A stretch of 64,000 nt of DNA from Kyrpidia tusciae DSM 2912 (GTDB lineage: Bacteria; Bacillota; Bacilli; Kyrpidiales; Kyrpidiaceae). The stretch spans positions 1,302,001 through 1,366,000 of the forward strand of contig NC_014098.1 in the NCBI RefSeq assembly GCF_000092905.1, read 5' to 3'. A program made the translations under genes and the position numbers. Positions 1 through 8,536 of this stretch are shown here, piece by piece. Below the pieces are notes generated by a model that was not told the origin of the DNA, searched no databases, and saw only the letters and a program-made list of their open reading frames with translations. Numbering within the stretch: the first letter of the stretch is position 1; each line of letters opens with the position of its first letter.

Positions 1-140
1 CACTGGGCCACCAGGTCGAGGAAGGCGTCGCGCATCCGGCGGCGCTCGTCGGCCCGTAGATGAGTCCAGCGGGGCCAGTCGATACGGCGAAAGTCGTGAA
101 GGGCAAACCAGCCCTCCAGGGTTTGTACGGCTTCGCTCAT
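1..140 (-). CDS. hemQ: Heme-dependent peroxidase / coproheme decarboxylase HemQ, 5' part
   Basis: The 46 N-terminal residues are visible; the rest lies beyond the window edge. The start [20 protein letters not shown] matches the chlorite dismutase-like HemQ family of Firmicutes, which converts coproheme III to heme b in the coproporphyrin-dependent heme pathway (family knowledge). The ATG at 140 is preceded on the minus strand by AAGGAGATGAT, a strong ribosome site. The gene is divergent from the peroxiredoxin at 356, with a 215-base shared upstream region. Identification rests only on the N-terminus but is distinctive. Confidence 0.8.
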   Translation of the reverse strand, partial: MSEAVQTLEGWFALHDFRRIDWPRWTHLRADERRRMRDAFLDLVAQ

Positions 141-229
141 GGGGATCATCTCCTTCGGATCCATCATAGCAAACCGCGGTGCGCCGGACAAAGGGGAAGA
201 TCTCGACAAGGAGGTGACAAAACAAAAAC

Positions 230-264
230 TTATTATTGATTAATACTCGTTATTGATGTACAAT
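230..264 (+). promoter_or_regulatory. Candidate sigma-A promoter of the peroxiredoxin gene with an AT-rich inverted repeat
   Basis: TTGATT (236-241) and TACAAT (259-264) are separated by 17 bases, about 90 bases upstream of the chosen peroxiredoxin start. An imperfect inverted repeat, TTATTAT-TG-ATTAATA (230-245), overlaps the -35 and loosely resembles a PerR box. The promoter is reasonable; the PerR assignment is only a suggestion. Confidence 0.4.
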
Positions 265-355
265 GTCCTTGGTGAAACCGACGCCGGAGTGGTGGTCGGG
301 CCAGAGCCCGGCCTTGCTTCGGGGGAAATTCTACATAATAAGGAGGCAGCGAACC

Positions 356-895
356 ATGCCGTTGGTAGGACGACCTGCACCTGATTTCGAGATGCTGAGC
401 ACGAAAAACATGAAAACCTTGGATGAGAAAGTTCGCTTGTCCGACTATCGCGGAAAGTGGCTGGTGATGTTTTTCTACCCGATGGACTTCACCTTCGTGT
501 GCCCCACGGAGATCACGGCGATGAGCGACCGGGCGCAGGAGTTCTTTGATCTCGACGCAGAGATTCTCGGGGTGAGCGTGGACTCCGTTCACGTGCACAA
601 GGCCTGGATCAACACGCCCCGGGATAAGAATGGCCTGGGAGAGATTCGTTACCCGCTTGCGAGCGACATCACCAAGTCGGTCAGCCGGGCCTACGACGTG
701 TTGATTCCCGAACAGGGGGTGGCGCTGCGGGGACTGTTTATCATTGACCCCGAGGGTATCCTGCGCTACCAGGTGGTCCATGATCTGAACATCGGACGCA
801 GCGTCGATGAGACTCTGCGCGTCCTCGAGGCGCTGCAAACCGGCGGGTTGTGCCCGGCCGACTGGAAACCCGGAGACAAACTTCTGGAAGTCTGA
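356..895 (+). CDS. Peroxiredoxin (AhpC/Prx-type, 2-Cys)
   Basis: A 179-residue peroxiredoxin, a cytosolic thiol peroxidase for hydrogen peroxide and organic hydroperoxides. The peroxidatic cysteine is C49 in the FTFVCPTE motif. A second cysteine, C166 in GGLCPADWKPG, sits where the resolving cysteine of typical 2-Cys enzymes lies. The N-terminal VGRPAPDFEM is the family opening. An upstream in-frame start exists, but ATG 356 follows AAGGAGG at a good distance, and an earlier start would overlap the promoter at 236-264. The following thioredoxin-fold gene lies 59 bases downstream and is probably co-transcribed; whether it reduces this enzyme is inference. Confidence 0.9.
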   Translation: MPLVGRPAPDFEMLSTKNMKTLDEKVRLSDYRGKWLVMFFYPMDFTFVCPTEITAMSDRAQEFFDLDAEILGVSVDSVHVHKAWINTPRDKNGLGEIRYPLASDITKSVSRAYDVLIPEQGVALRGLFIIDPEGILRYQVVHDLNIGRSVDETLRVLEALQTGGLCPADWKPGDKLLEV

Positions 896-954
896 TCTCG
901 GGGATCCGGCGGAGCGGGTGTCCACGCCGAGGAGACTGTAAAGGGGGACTCGCC

Positions 955-1419
955 ATGCCCATGCGTTTGGGTACCCCGTTCCCGGGACTGGAGGGAGCGA
1001 CGGAGTGGCTGGTGGTGGACCGGCCGCCGAACATCGAGATCGGACGGCCGATTTTGATCCACTTCTGGGCGGTGTCGTGCCACATATGCCACGAGACCCT
1101 GCCGAACCTTTTGGCCTATCGGGATCGGTATGTTCCGAAGGGGCTCCAATTGGTTTCGATTCACATGCCCCGGCAGGAGGCCGACACTGACGTCGAGATG
1201 GTCAAGAAGGACATCCAGGAGTTCGGGATTCATCATCCGGTGGCGGTGGACAATCTGCACCGGATTGCCGATCTGTATCAGAACCAGTTCGTGCCCGCGT
1301 TCTTCCTCTTCGACACCGAAGGTCATCTGAAATTCCGCGCGGCCGGGGATCGAGGGTTGCAGAACGTCGAGAAAAAACTCGAAGAGCTGTTTGCCGAATC
1401 CGCTCCTTCCCAGCCGTGA
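955..1419 (+). CDS. Thioredoxin-fold (TlpA/AhpC-TSA-like) redox protein
   Basis: A 154-residue thioredoxin-fold protein. The redox motif is C42-H-I-C45 in the context HFWAVSCHICHETLPNL, as in TlpA/ResA-type oxidoreductases. The later VPAFFLFDTEGHLKFRAAGD matches the cis-Pro loop region. No signal peptide or membrane anchor is visible, so it is probably cytosolic, unlike ResA. The ATG at 955 follows a GGGGGACT ribosome site. It follows the peroxiredoxin in a likely operon that ends at the terminator at 1463. It could act as a reductant or as a thiol peroxidase-like protein; the partner is not known. Confidence 0.8.
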   Translation: MPMRLGTPFPGLEGATEWLVVDRPPNIEIGRPILIHFWAVSCHICHETLPNLLAYRDRYVPKGLQLVSIHMPRQEADTDVEMVKKDIQEFGIHHPVAVDNLHRIADLYQNQFVPAFFLFDTEGHLKFRAAGDRGLQNVEKKLEELFAESAPSQP

Positions 1420-1462
1420 AGACGGCGACTTGAAGGCGGATGAAGGCGCACCATGTCAGAAG

Positions 1463-1486
1463 CCCGGGTTGATGCCCGGGTTTTTT
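1463..1486 (+). terminator. Rho-independent terminator after the peroxiredoxin operon
   Basis: Self-complementary arms CCCGGG (1463-1468) and CCCGGG (1475-1480) with a six-base loop are followed at once by TTTTTT. It lies about 45 bases past the stop of the thioredoxin-fold gene. Confidence 0.85.
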
Positions 1487-1644
1487 CTGTGCGCCTGGGT
1501 CTGGAATGGCGTTTCCATGTGCACCCGCGCGGTATTGGCGGCGATCGCCGTGGTTACGGTTTTTAAATGCATTCGCTCTTTCTCTCAGGGATTTGGTACA
1601 ATACTCAAAAAGCTCCTTCGCGGAAGGTGAATATCTTTGTCAAA

Positions 1645-1954
1645 TCACCTCGTCTTAGTGGTCAAGTACCGCCGAAAAGTGATCAACGATCTATTGGAAT
1701 TCAACCACGACCGCGATCAGGTACACATGCTCTTCAGTGCGCACCCCAACAGCACTCTGTCGAAATATATCAACGCTTTTAAAAGCGCCTCGTCCCGGTT
1801 GGTTAAAAAAGAGTTCCCGGAAATCAGGAAACACCTCCGCAGTTTTTGCCTTTTGACTACCGGGGGAGCTCCGATGGAAGTGATCAAAACATACATCGAG
1901 TCCCAGGGTGAGAAACATGATCATCGTACACCGGTTTCACATCGAACCCACTAA
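1645..1954 (+). pseudogene. IS605-type tnpA (Y1 transposase) remnant, copy 1
   Basis: Closely similar to the intact tnpA at 55702-56136 but missing three parts: the N-terminus before HLVLVVKYRRK, an internal block (residues from PVAARIREI to about NITF), and the WKEHFWSR segment before SFCLLTT. In addition the HUH motif DHVHIL has become DQVHML, so the first metal-binding histidine is lost. A frame is still open from 1637, but the product cannot be an active single-strand transposase by family knowledge. The left end of the element upstream of 1645 no longer resembles copy 2. The tail overlaps the start of tnpB. Confidence 0.85.
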
Positions 1955-2987
1955 AGAGCAGGAGCAAAAGCTGTTTCAGACCCTGGAGCTTTGCCGCCAG
2001 CTCTACAACACAGCCCTGAAGCAAAGGGAAATTTGTTATCGGCAAAGAGGCAAGTCCCCTTCTTGCACCGCACAAAAAAATGAACTGCCGGCATTTAAGA
2101 AAGAATTTCCGGAATACCAACAGGTCAATGCTCAAGTTTTGCAGGATTGCCTGCAGAGGTTAGACCATGCGTTTCAGCGGTTTTTTGCTGGCCTGGCCGG
2201 GTATCCGCACTACAAAGATCGGAACCATTACCGTTCTTTCACCTACCCGCAGGCGGACAAGCAGGACCATTTCAAAAAAATCGGCCATATTTATTTGCCT
2301 AAGATTGGGCACGTCAAAATGAAAGCCCACTTTGAATTTGACCCGGCCAAGGTCAGCCGAATCAATGTCAAGTACCACGGCGGCAAATGGTACGTCAATC
2401 TGACCTCGGAAATCCAGGAGTCCGAAGGAGTAGACGTTGTTAACAAGGTGGGTATTGATGTTGGCCTTTTCACCTTCGCCGCACTCTCAGACGGCACGAA
2501 AATCGACAACCCGAAATACTTTCGTCAATCCGAAAAGAAATTGGCCAGGTTGCAAAGACGGCTTTCCCGCAAGAAAAAAGGTTCAAACAACCGAGGGAAG
2601 GCGAAAGCGAAAGTAACCAGGCTGCATGATAAGATTGCCAATCAGCGGAAAGATTTCTTGCACAAGATTTCCCACGGCATCGTCCAAAAATATGACTGGA
2701 TCGCCGTCGAGGATTTGTCGGTTAAGAACATGATGAAGAATCACCATTTCAGCAAGAGCATCGCCGACGCTGGCTGGGGCAAGTTCATCAGCTACATCGA
2801 ATATAAAGCCAAAAAGTTCGGCAAGGTTCTGGTGAAAGTTCCTCCAGCCGGCACATCCCAAACCTGTGTATGCGGGCATCCGGTGCCCAAAGACCTAGGC
2901 GTCCGGATACACCAATGCCCGCATTGCGGGCTGACCGCCGACCGGGACGTGGTCTCGGCGATGGTCATCCTGCAAAGGGCGAATTAA
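1917..2987 (+). CDS. tnpB: TnpB RNA-guided endonuclease of an IS605-type element, copy 1, intact
   Basis: A 356-residue TnpB. RuvC-I is KVGIDVG with D181, RuvC-II is IAVEDLSVKNM with E265, and RuvC-III is TADRDVVSAM with D344, so all three acidic residues of the nuclease site are present. The zinc ribbon runs CVCGHP ... HQCPHCG just before RuvC-III. Family knowledge: TnpB is an omega-RNA-guided DNA nuclease that favours retention of its transposon. The RuvC-III motif has VVSAM where NAA is usual. The start is ATG 1917, overlapping the tnpA remnant; GTG 1908 is an alternative. This is the only full-length tnpB of this element type in the window; copy 2 is frameshifted. Confidence 0.9.
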   Translation: MIIVHRFHIEPTKEQEQKLFQTLELCRQLYNTALKQREICYRQRGKSPSCTAQKNELPAFKKEFPEYQQVNAQVLQDCLQRLDHAFQRFFAGLAGYPHYKDRNHYRSFTYPQADKQDHFKKIGHIYLPKIGHVKMKAHFEFDPAKVSRINVKYHGGKWYVNLTSEIQESEGVDVVNKVGIDVGLFTFAALSDGTKIDNPKYFRQSEKKLARLQRRLSRKKKGSNNRGKAKAKVTRLHDKIANQRKDFLHKISHGIVQKYDWIAVEDLSVKNMMKNHHFSKSIADAGWGKFISYIEYKAKKFGKVLVKVPPAGTSQTCVCGHPVPKDLGVRIHQCPHCGLTADRDVVSAMVILQRAN

Positions 2988-3117
2988 GCAAGATCTGAGT
3001 AGGGCTGGAAGCACCCGAACTTACGCCTGGGGAGATTGTGTAAGACCCATGTGGCTGCGGTCGATGAACCAGGAAGCTCCCGCCTCTAAGCGATAGCGAA
3101 GGCGGGAGAGGCTTCAC
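2988..3117 (+). ncRNA. Predicted omega-RNA 3' scaffold and right end of IS605 copy 1
   Basis: The 130 bases after tnpB are nearly identical to those after copy 2. They end in a long hairpin, CTCCCGCCT ... AGGCGGGAG, nested in GAAGC ... GCTTC, and finish with TTCAC at 3113-3117, where the two copies stop matching. In the IS605 family this is where the omega-RNA scaffold ends and the guide begins. The guide would then be the flanking DNA from 3118 (TTGTAATGTGTGGAAG). Transcription is not shown by sequence; the boundary comes from comparing the two copies. Confidence 0.6.
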
Positions 3118-3122
3118 TTGTA

Positions 3123-3422
3123 ATGTGTGGAAGTTATGGACGCTCGAAACGTATCGTGGGTATACCGGTGCTCGTCATTGAAATTTTATCGCCCTCCACG
3201 GCCTCCATCGATTTTGTGGGGAAGATGAACATCTATCAACGGGTCGGCGTGGAAGAGTACTGGATTGTCGATCCGGCGCTTAAAGCCATCTACGTCTATC
3301 GCCACGATGGTACCCGGCTCGCTTTCAACGAGGAGTACGGGATTCGCAGGACGATTAGCCCGGGGAGGTTCTCAGATTTACTCATTCCGGTGAGGGAATT
3401 GTTTGATCCCCATCCCACCTGA
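3123..3422 (+). pseudogene. Uma2-family (DUF820) endonuclease-fold protein, C-terminal fragment
   Basis: The reading frame carries VLVIEILSPSTASIDFVGK, then YQRVGVEEYWIVDPALKAIYVY, the C-terminal half of Uma2/DUF820 proteins of the PD-(D/E)XK fold. The N-terminal half is absent: similarity begins about 30 bases after the right end of the IS605 element, so insertion of the element or a linked deletion has truncated the gene. The open frame from 3123 has no clear ribosome site. It is probably not functional. Confidence 0.75.
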
Positions 3423-3575
3423 GCCAAGGGAGAAACGTAGTCGGACCGGGGGCTGGGAAGTTCTCCGTTGTCCTTGGGGGCAGCTTCGGTCATCGTTCGT
3501 TCCGGGAGGTTGAATACAGCTTTTGGCCTTCAAATCAACGTCACCTGATAGAATCTGATATAGGGTGATGTTCAG

Positions 3576-3983
3576 GTGAAGCTCTATTCGATTCGAGAGT
3601 TTGCGGAGAAACTCGGCGTCAGCGTCTCCACTCTTCGAGCGTGGGACAGAGAAGGCAAGCTGGTGCCTTTGCGAACTCCTACCAACAAGCGCAGATACAC
3701 CGAGGATATGTTCTATCAGGCGTTAGGAATCGGGAAACGAAAAGAAAAAAAGAAAGAGGACCTGTTTGCACAGTTCGGTTGCGAGATTCTGGTGGTCAAC
3801 AAGGCCGAGGACATGTCACCGGCCCAGGAACTGGTCGAAGATCTAATAAGCATTGTCCAGCATTTTGCGGCAAAACTCTACGGGTCAAGAACCTACAGGA
3901 CGCGGAAACTGACCAATGCGGTTCGGGAGGAGTTGGCCGGTGCGACAGACGATCCGACAAAAGAGCCTGCCGCTGAATCGTGA
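3576..3983 (+). pseudogene. IS607-type tnpA (serine recombinase) with internal deletion
   Basis: The first 50 or so residues are the MerR-like helix-turn-helix of IS607 OrfA (SIREFAEKLGVSVSTLRAWDREGKL ... NKRRYTEDM). The end, FAQFGCEILVVNKAEDMSPAQELVEDLISIVQHFAAKLYG, matches the C-terminal part of the recombinase domain. The part between, which should hold the catalytic serine and the arginines, is missing, leaving a 135-residue in-frame product. Start GTG 3576 has AGGTGA-like bases overlapping it. The deletion looks clean and keeps the DNA-binding domain, so a repressor-like leftover is possible, but decay is the simpler reading. Confidence 0.75.
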
Positions 3984-4041
3984 GAAATGGAGGCGGATCG
4001 TCGAAGTGGCTGAGGCGTATTCCCGGCAGAAGGACGCGCAA
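3973..4041 (+). pseudogene. N-terminal scrap of an IS607-associated tnpB
   Basis: Overlapping the end of the IS607 tnpA remnant, another frame reads LNREKWRRIVEVAEAYSRQK, which resembles the N-terminus of TnpB proteins linked to IS607. The similarity stops after about 23 residues. It supports the view that 3576-4041 is a collapsed IS607 element. Bases 4042-4290 then hold nothing I can identify. Confidence 0.45.
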
Positions 4042-4298
4042 GCGTCGAGGGACCACTCCGCCGTTTGGAAACTGTCGGTGTCGGGCGGTGGTCGGCGGAC
4101 GAGCGGATGGTACTGTTTCGGGCGGGACTCCAGATGCTCGGCCCCAGGACCTCGCCAATCGGTTCTTCGGGGAGCAGCGAGCCTCTCGGAGAGCGTAAAC
4201 TGCTTTGCTGTCAAGTTTGTCAATATTTGATAGGAGTTCATAGCAAAAACGAAACAGATATACCGATACCCGAGGGCCTGCGCCTTGTCCGGGTTTTC

Positions 4299-4327
4299 TT
4301 TACATAGTCCCTCGGATGTGGTATGTT
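4299..4327 (+). promoter_or_regulatory. Sigma-A promoter of cysK
   Basis: TTTACA (4299-4304) and TATGTT (4322-4327) lie 17 bases apart, giving a leader of about 105 bases before cysK. No T-box or S-box features were recognised in the leader. Confidence 0.55.
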
Positions 4328-4439
4328 AGGGACAGATAAGCTAAGTGTTTTTATCGGTATTGTAGGTTCTATGGAGGCCAGGGTGTATGCAGTGGTTTGA
4401 ATCCGGGCGAGTGTAATTTGAATGAAGGAGAGATGGAAC

Positions 4440-5366
4440 ATGACAGTCGCCAGAAGTGTCGCCGAGTTGATCGGAGGGACGCCGTTGTTGCGGTTGAACC
4501 ATTTAAGCGACGAGACCGGGGTGGAAGTGCTCGGTAAAGTCGAGTTCTTTAATCCCGGGGGCAGTGTCAAGGATCGGATTGGCTTATCGATGATCGAGGC
4601 GGCGGAGCGGGAAGGCAAATTGGACCGGGAAACGGTCATCATCGAGCCGACCAGCGGAAACACAGGAATCGCTTTGGCCATGGTGGCCAGGGCCAAAAAG
4701 TACCGGTTGATCCTGGTGATGCCCGAAACCATGAGTGTGGAACGCCGCAGCCTTTTAAAGGCATTCGGGGCCGAGTTGGTTCTCACCCCCGGGCCTGAAG
4801 GGATGAAAGGTGCCATCAAGCGAGCGGAGGAATTGGTGAAAGAGTATCCAAAGGCGATCATCCTTCAGCAATTCAACAATCCCGCCAACCCAGAGATCCA
4901 CCGGAGAACCACCGCTGAAGAGATTTGGAAGGATACGGACGGCAAGGTCGACATCCTGGTCAGCGGCGTCGGAACCGGAGGGACGATCACCGGAGTGGCC
5001 GAAGTCATCAAAGGGCGCAAACCTTCATTCCGGGCGGTGGCGGTCGAACCGGCAGATTCCCCGGTGTTGTCCGGCGGTCAACCGGGCCCGCATAAGATAC
5101 AAGGCATCGGGGCCGGTTTTGTGCCGCAGGTGCTCAACACCGAGTTGATCGACGAAGTCATTCAGGTCAAAAACGAAGAGGCTTTTGCCGGAGCCCGGTT
5201 TTTGACCCGGGAGGAAGGGTTGTTGGTGGGAATCTCCTCCGGCGCGGCTTATCACGCAGCTTCGATTCTTGCCCATCGCCCCGAAAACAAAGGCAAGACG
5301 ATCGTCGTCATCCTGCCGGATACGGGGGAGCGTTACCTGTCCACTCCGCTGTTCCAAGAGGCGTAG
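4440..5366 (+). CDS. cysK: Cysteine synthase A (O-acetylserine sulfhydrylase)
   Basis: A 308-residue PLP enzyme that makes cysteine from O-acetylserine and sulfide. The PLP lysine is in [13 protein letters not shown], the substrate loop is [15 protein letters not shown], and the phosphate-binding loop is [15 protein letters not shown] 4440 fits AAGGAGAG at 4425-4432; an in-frame ATG at 4422 overlaps that ribosome site and is unlikely. The gene stands alone between a decayed insertion region and a convergent MFS gene, with a shared terminator at 5429. Confidence 0.93.
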   Translation: MTVARSVAELIGGTPLLRLNHLSDETGVEVLGKVEFFNPGGSVKDRIGLSMIEAAEREGKLDRETVIIEPTSGNTGIALAMVARAKKYRLILVMPETMSVERRSLLKAFGAELVLTPGPEGMKGAIKRAEELVKEYPKAIILQQFNNPANPEIHRRTTAEEIWKDTDGKVDILVSGVGTGGTITGVAEVIKGRKPSFRAVAVEPADSPVLSGGQPGPHKIQGIGAGFVPQVLNTELIDEVIQVKNEEAFAGARFLTREEGLLVGISSGAAYHAASILAHRPENKGKTIVVILPDTGERYLSTPLFQEA

Positions 5367-5428
5367 GGAAGAAGGTTTCTACCCCCCTCAGCATCAGAGA
5401 TAATGCGGGCGGTCTTTTTGAGCATGAC

Positions 5429-5450
5429 CCCCCTGGGTTGGGCCAGGGGG
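5429..5450. terminator. Bidirectional terminator between cysK and the MFS gene
   Basis: A stem CCCCCTGG (5429-5436) / CCAGGGGG (5443-5450) stands between the convergent stops of cysK and the MFS gene at 5458. The downstream tract ATTTGTGTT is only moderately T-rich, so termination may be partial on the plus strand. Confidence 0.6.
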
Positions 5451-5457
5451 ATTTGTG

Positions 5458-6624
5458 TTAATGGGGCATGGTCATGGTTTTCTGCTGGCCTGCGGTTAGC
5501 CACACGCCCAGAAGGCCGACAAACACGAGAATCCCGGCGATCAGATAGGGTGCGGTGGGGAACCAGCGTTCGGCGACGACGCCTGCGACCACAGGCGCGA
5601 TGGCAGCCCCCATCCACCGGACAAAATTATACGCTCCTGAGGCGATGCTGCGCTGGGCATTGCTCATCTCCACCGCCAGGGTGGAAAAGCTCGTGTTGTT
5701 CAACCCGCAAAAGAGTCCGGAGGCGATGATGATGGCCACCCGTCCCCAAAAAGAGGGGACGACGATCAAGAGGATCAAGACGGCGACAATGGCGGAAAGG
5801 CCGAATTTAACCGTCCAAGCCCCGCCGTGGCGGTCGAGCAGTTTGTGGGCCAAGAACACCGATCCGTAAGCCAGGCACAGACCCCATGCGAAAAAGATCA
5901 ACCCGAGTTCAAGAGCGGGAATTTGGAGAAAAATCGGGGAGTAGGCCAGGATTGTAAAGAACGCGAAATAGTAACACATGGCCACCAGGGCGACGCCGAG
6001 GAAGGGAGGATGCGCCATGGCCCGGCCGAAATCCCGGAAACCTTTGCGACTTTGCCCACCCGGCGGCTCATAGACGGTACTCAGCGTCAGGATGAACGCG
6101 ATGGCCATCAGGGCACTGGTTGCAAAAAAGGGGTAGCGCCAATTGGCGGCGCCGAGCACTCCGCCCAGGAGCGGGCCCACCGACATCCCCAGGCCCAGGG
6201 CGGCTTCGTAAAGTCCTATACTTCGCTCCAAATTGGTGGAAAGCCCAATGATGATCGACATGGAGGTGGCGAAAAACATCGCATTTCCCATGCCCCACCC
6301 GGCCCGGAGGCCTGCCAGGGAGTAGACGCCGTTTGAAAATCCGCAAAACAGAGCGAACATTGTGACGAATCCCAATCCCACCACCATCACGCGCTTATTG
6401 CCCCGGTTGGCGGCCAGGATCCCCGCGGGAATCATGACGATGGCCATCATAAAAATGTACGTCGTGAACAGCAGCTCGATTTGCCACTTCTCCGCCCCGA
6501 TCTGGGCGGCGATGACCGGCAGCAGGGGATCCACGACGCCGATGCCCATAAAGCCGAACAGAGCGGCCAGGCAAGTGGCGTAGATCGCCCGGGTGGCCCG
6601 TTTGTCTTCTTCTAATGTTCGCAT
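5458..6624 (-). CDS. MFS transporter (DHA1-like drug/metabolite exporter)
   Basis: A 388-residue major facilitator with about 12 hydrophobic segments. The first is LAALFGFMGIGVVDPLLPVIAAQIG. Loop 2-3 carries NRGNKRVMVVG in place of the usual GRR motif, and segment 5 carries GLGMSVGPLLGGVLG, the export-type motif C of DHA families. The ATG at 6624 follows AGAGAGGTGATC. Substrate unknown. A perfect inverted repeat 51 bases upstream (6675-6693) is the likely operator; the other MFS exporter at 34060-35283 has a similar one. Confidence 0.85.
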   Translation of the reverse strand: MRTLEEDKRATRAIYATCLAALFGFMGIGVVDPLLPVIAAQIGAEKWQIELLFTTYIFMMAIVMIPAGILAANRGNKRVMVVGLGFVTMFALFCGFSNGVYSLAGLRAGWGMGNAMFFATSMSIIIGLSTNLERSIGLYEAALGLGMSVGPLLGGVLGAANWRYPFFATSALMAIAFILTLSTVYEPPGGQSRKGFRDFGRAMAHPPFLGVALVAMCYYFAFFTILAYSPIFLQIPALELGLIFFAWGLCLAYGSVFLAHKLLDRHGGAWTVKFGLSAIVAVLILLIVVPSFWGRVAIIIASGLFCGLNNTSFSTLAVEMSNAQRSIASGAYNFVRWMGAAIAPVVAGVVAERWFPTAPYLIAGILVFVGLLGVWLTAGQQKTMTMPH

Positions 6625-6674
6625 CGTGGATCACCTCTCTTTTGATGACAAAAGTTGTTGTTGCGGGAGGCATA

Positions 6675-6693
6675 TATTTCGCTCAACGAAATA
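6675..6693. promoter_or_regulatory. Inverted repeat, likely operator of the MFS gene
   Basis: TATTTCG-CTCAA-CGAAATA is a perfect 7-base palindrome with a five-base spacer, in the region upstream of the MFS start. The core TTTCG-N5-CGAAA recurs at 35295-35309 upstream of another MFS gene. The cognate regulator is not in sight. Confidence 0.5.
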
Positions 6694-6836
6694 CAAGCGT
6701 TATTTTTTATTCTATGCACGCCCGGGCGACCGGTCAATGGGTTTGCCGGCGGATGCTGGCCAAAAACCTGTTCACTGAGTAAAATAAAAACACACACCAT
6801 CGGCGCGGATTGGGCCTCGGATAAGGGGTGAACACC

Positions 6837-7391
6837 GTGTATTGGCTGCTCAAGTGGTTGGTTCGCTTGGTGTTTCGGGGGATCTTTCGAATCTCGGTTT
6901 CAGGTGTCGAGCAGATACCCTATGAAGGGGCGGTGATCGTGGCGGCCAACCATCCAACCTGGTTGGACCCGATCCTCCTCGGGGCCTACCTTCCAAGAAA
7001 ACCGTATTTTATCGCCAAAGCCGAAGTGTTCCGTTATCGGGTGTTCAATCCCTTGATCCGTTATCTCGGCGGTTTCCCCGTACATCGGGGGATGCCAGAC
7101 ATCCGCGCGATCCGGCACAGTCTGCGGCTTCTCCAAGAGGGAAAGGTGTTGGCCATTTTTATCGAAGGCTCTCGAACCTTTAAAGCGGGACCGAGCCCCA
7201 AACCGGGGGTGGGCATGCTGGCTGTAAAAAGCGGTGCGCCCATCGTTCCGGTAGCGATTCAAGGACCGTGCGGACTGTTCAGCCGGATCCGGATTCGGGT
7301 GGGACGCCCGATCCGGCCGGCCACAGATAGCTACGCGGACATTGCCCAGCTGGTGATGGCGGAGATTCGCCGTTTGGCGTCCAGCGCCTGA
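6837..7391 (+). CDS. plsC: 1-acyl-sn-glycerol-3-phosphate acyltransferase
   Basis: A 184-residue membrane-associated acyltransferase that makes phosphatidic acid from lysophosphatidic acid. It has the block I motif NHPTWLD (HX4D), block II FPVHRG, block III FIEGSR and block IV VPVAIQG. An N-terminal hydrophobic stretch, LLKWLVRLVFRGIF, anchors it. GTG 6837 lies eight bases after AAGGGG; GTG 6828 sits directly on that ribosome site and is less likely. It stands alone, convergent with the moeB-like gene 11 bases away. Confidence 0.9.
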   Translation: MYWLLKWLVRLVFRGIFRISVSGVEQIPYEGAVIVAANHPTWLDPILLGAYLPRKPYFIAKAEVFRYRVFNPLIRYLGGFPVHRGMPDIRAIRHSLRLLQEGKVLAIFIEGSRTFKAGPSPKPGVGMLAVKSGAPIVPVAIQGPCGLFSRIRIRVGRPIRPATDSYADIAQLVMAEIRRLASSA

Positions 7392-7402
7392 TGGCGAATC
7401 TG

Positions 7403-8425
7403 TCACACGCCGACGAACCGGGCGCACAGGGACCGGGCGACCGCCGGATCGTCCGTGCCTTGAACGAGCACCCGGCCGTCGGGAAAGAGGGTGAGTCGCT
7501 TGCCTTCGATTTCGGCTCGCAGCAGGAACGGGTTGCGCCGAACCCGGCCGAGGGCGGATAAACGAGGCTCGAGGGCATCGAGGTCCAGGGGGCTTCCCAG
7601 GGTGACTTGAACGGTATTCCGCCCGCACAAGGATATGGCTTGTCGCTCCCGGGGGGAGAGAAAGTCGAAGCGTCGAAGCCCACAGGTCGGGCAATCCGGT
7701 CGCCGGGCGTGACTGACGCTGATTTCCGACCATTCGTTGTCCCAAAGATCGAGGTGTAACAGGGTGCGGCGCAGATGGTCCCGGTCGCCCACGAGCCACT
7801 TGAGGGCTTCCGCCGCCTGAAGGGATGCCACCACGTCCACCACCGGTCCGATCACGCCCACCGTATCGCAGGTGGGAGCGTCTCCCGGCCCGGGCGGTTC
7901 GGGAAAGAGGCAGCGCAGACACGGACCGTTTTCGGGGATGACAGGGAGTAAAACGCCCCGGGCAGACACCGCCCCGCCGTAGATCCACGGAATTTTGTGC
8001 TTAATGGCGACATCGTTGATTAAATACCGAATTTCAAAGTTGTCGGTGCCGTCGAGGATGAGATCGACATCGGTCAACAGCTTTTCGGCGTTGCGCCACG
8101 TCACATCGGTGACCAGCGGCTCCACGTGGACGCTGCTGTTAAACGCCCGAAGATGGATGGCTGCCGCTTCGGCCTTTGGTAAAGATTGGAGAGCGTCCTG
8201 TTCGTCGTAGAGCATTTGGCGCTGGAGGTTGCTCGGTTCCACATAATCCCGGTCGATCAACCGAACGAACCCCACTCCGGCCCGGACCATGTGTTGGGAT
8301 AGCGCGCTTCCCAGCGCTCCGAGGCCCACGATGACCACTCGGGAGGCGCGCAGTTTTTCTTGCCCGGCCACTCCGATGGGGGGGAACAGGAACTGACGGG
8401 AATACCGTTCTTGATCTGATATCAT
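7403..8425 (-). CDS. moeB: ThiF/MoeB-type ubiquitin-like protein activating enzyme
   Basis: A 340-residue E1-like adenylyltransferase. The start RYSRQFLFPPIG, the nucleotide loop VVIVGLGALGSALSQHMVRAGVG and the metal-binding cysteine pairs CLRC and CPTC are all family features. A likely active-site cysteine sits in PTCDTVGVIGPVV. Such proteins activate MoaD (molybdopterin synthase) or ThiS (thiamine). Its place divergent from moaC-mogA favours MoeB. An additional C-terminal segment of about 80 residues after CPTC has no rhodanese cysteine motif I can see. The ATG at 8425 follows GAAGGGAT. Confidence 0.8.
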   Translation of the reverse strand: MISDQERYSRQFLFPPIGVAGQEKLRASRVVIVGLGALGSALSQHMVRAGVGFVRLIDRDYVEPSNLQRQMLYDEQDALQSLPKAEAAAIHLRAFNSSVHVEPLVTDVTWRNAEKLLTDVDLILDGTDNFEIRYLINDVAIKHKIPWIYGGAVSARGVLLPVIPENGPCLRCLFPEPPGPGDAPTCDTVGVIGPVVDVVASLQAAEALKWLVGDRDHLRRTLLHLDLWDNEWSEISVSHARRPDCPTCGLRRFDFLSPRERQAISLCGRNTVQVTLGSPLDLDALEPRLSALGRVRRNPFLLRAEIEGKRLTLFPDGRVLVQGTDDPAVARSLCARFVGV

Positions 8426-8536
8426 GAGGATCCCTTCACTTTCATCGAGAATCGAAGGATGGTCCGAAGACCCGGACATCATCTTCACACTAACGAATCC
8501 CCAAACGGTTGACAAGGGGCGAGAGGAGACGGATGA

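Noticed and set aside
4041-4240. Small open frames after the IS607 remnant as genes
   Set aside because: Low-complexity products, no ribosome site, and no similarity that I can recognise.
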